Both the position numbers and the translations under genes were made by a program. Shown here in pieces: positions 34,151 to 34,245 of a stretch of DNA of 34,245 nucleotides. The first letter of the stretch is position 1; every line of letters begins with the position of its first letter. Where the stretch lies: contig CAMBOH010000012.1 in the NCBI GenBank assembly GCA_945869305.1, positions 1 through 34,245 of the forward strand, written 5' to 3'. Source of the stretch: an uncultured bacterium. Its GTDB lineage: Bacteria; Bacteroidota; Bacteroidia; Bacteroidales; Bacteroidaceae. Under the pieces are notes generated by a model. It searched no databases. It saw nothing but the letters and a program-made list of their open reading frames with translations, and was not told the origin of the DNA.

Positions 34151-34245
34151 GTTTCGCAAGTTGAATCAGAGAATAAGCGCCTGCGTTCAATGCACGCCCC
34201 GAAGGGGCAACGAGCACATAGCCCAGGGCATCGCCCTGGGTATGA
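34151..34245 (+). repeat. Composite intergenic repeat with two palindromes at the right end
   Basis: It begins GTTTCGCAAGTTGAATCAG, matching 30484-30502 at 17 of 19 bases. It then carries GCCCC-GAA-GGGGC (34196-34208) and CCCAGGGC-ATC-GCCCTGGG (34222-34240), two short perfect hairpins. Such CCCAGGGC...GCCCTGGG units resemble dispersed intergenic repeats I recall from other Bacteroidetes genomes. It continues past the window edge. Confidence 0.65.

Overview
The window looks like chromosomal DNA of a high-GC member of the Bacteroidales, probably Prevotellaceae-like; the genus is inferred. The evidence is a type IX secretion system (T9SS) core (SprA, PorU, PorV), Bacteroidetes-type -7 promoter boxes (TAnnTTTG), Bacteroidales families such as DUF4831 and DUF4923 proteins and a fimbrillin-like lipoprotein, and translation starts without clear Shine-Dalgarno sequences. 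I saw no rRNA, tRNA, CRISPR array, insertion sequence or phage gene.

Region 1 (186-15856, all + strand): SPOR-domain protein, folE, ruvA, sprA, a degenerate fumarylacetoacetate-hydrolase (FAH) family protein, porU, porV and ispF, closed by a strong bidirectional hairpin at 15934-15967. SprA is the outer-membrane translocon, PorV the shuttle that binds cargo and SprA, and PorU the C25-family sortase that removes cargo C-terminal signals. Having all three in one run is the functional core of the window.

Region 2 (16013-19373, - strand): a five-gene unit made of an ECF sigma factor, an overlapping single-pass membrane protein (probable anti-sigma), a small exported protein and two exported beta-barrel-like proteins that are paralogues of each other. 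A good Bacteroidetes promoter lies just upstream of the sigma gene.

Region 3 (19374-25417): a 477-bp divergent spacer with repeats and promoters, a + strand protein combining an Sm/SH3-like N-terminus, a cold-shock-like domain and TPRs, then - strand genes for a NUDIX hydrolase, a fimbrial-type lipoprotein, a family 2 glycosyltransferase and a DUF4923 lipoprotein.

Region 4 (25637-34159, - strand): an orphan lipoprotein/TPR/LytS-type histidine kinase, groES-groEL with an intrinsic terminator and a sigma-54-like promoter match, then a group made of a HAD-like phosphatase, the NAD(P)HX repair enzyme, a DUF4831 protein and a DUF721/DciA-like protein.

Two families of short intergenic repeats run through the window. 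One is tandem at the left end and reappears near 30.5 kb and at the right end. The other, built around ATGCCTGCGCTCCC, sits in five spacers and twice abuts a terminator. The points most worth a second look are the ECF/paired-barrel operon, the cold-shock-TPR protein, the FAH-family pseudoenzyme inside the T9SS cluster, the sigma-54-like site upstream of groES and the repeat families.
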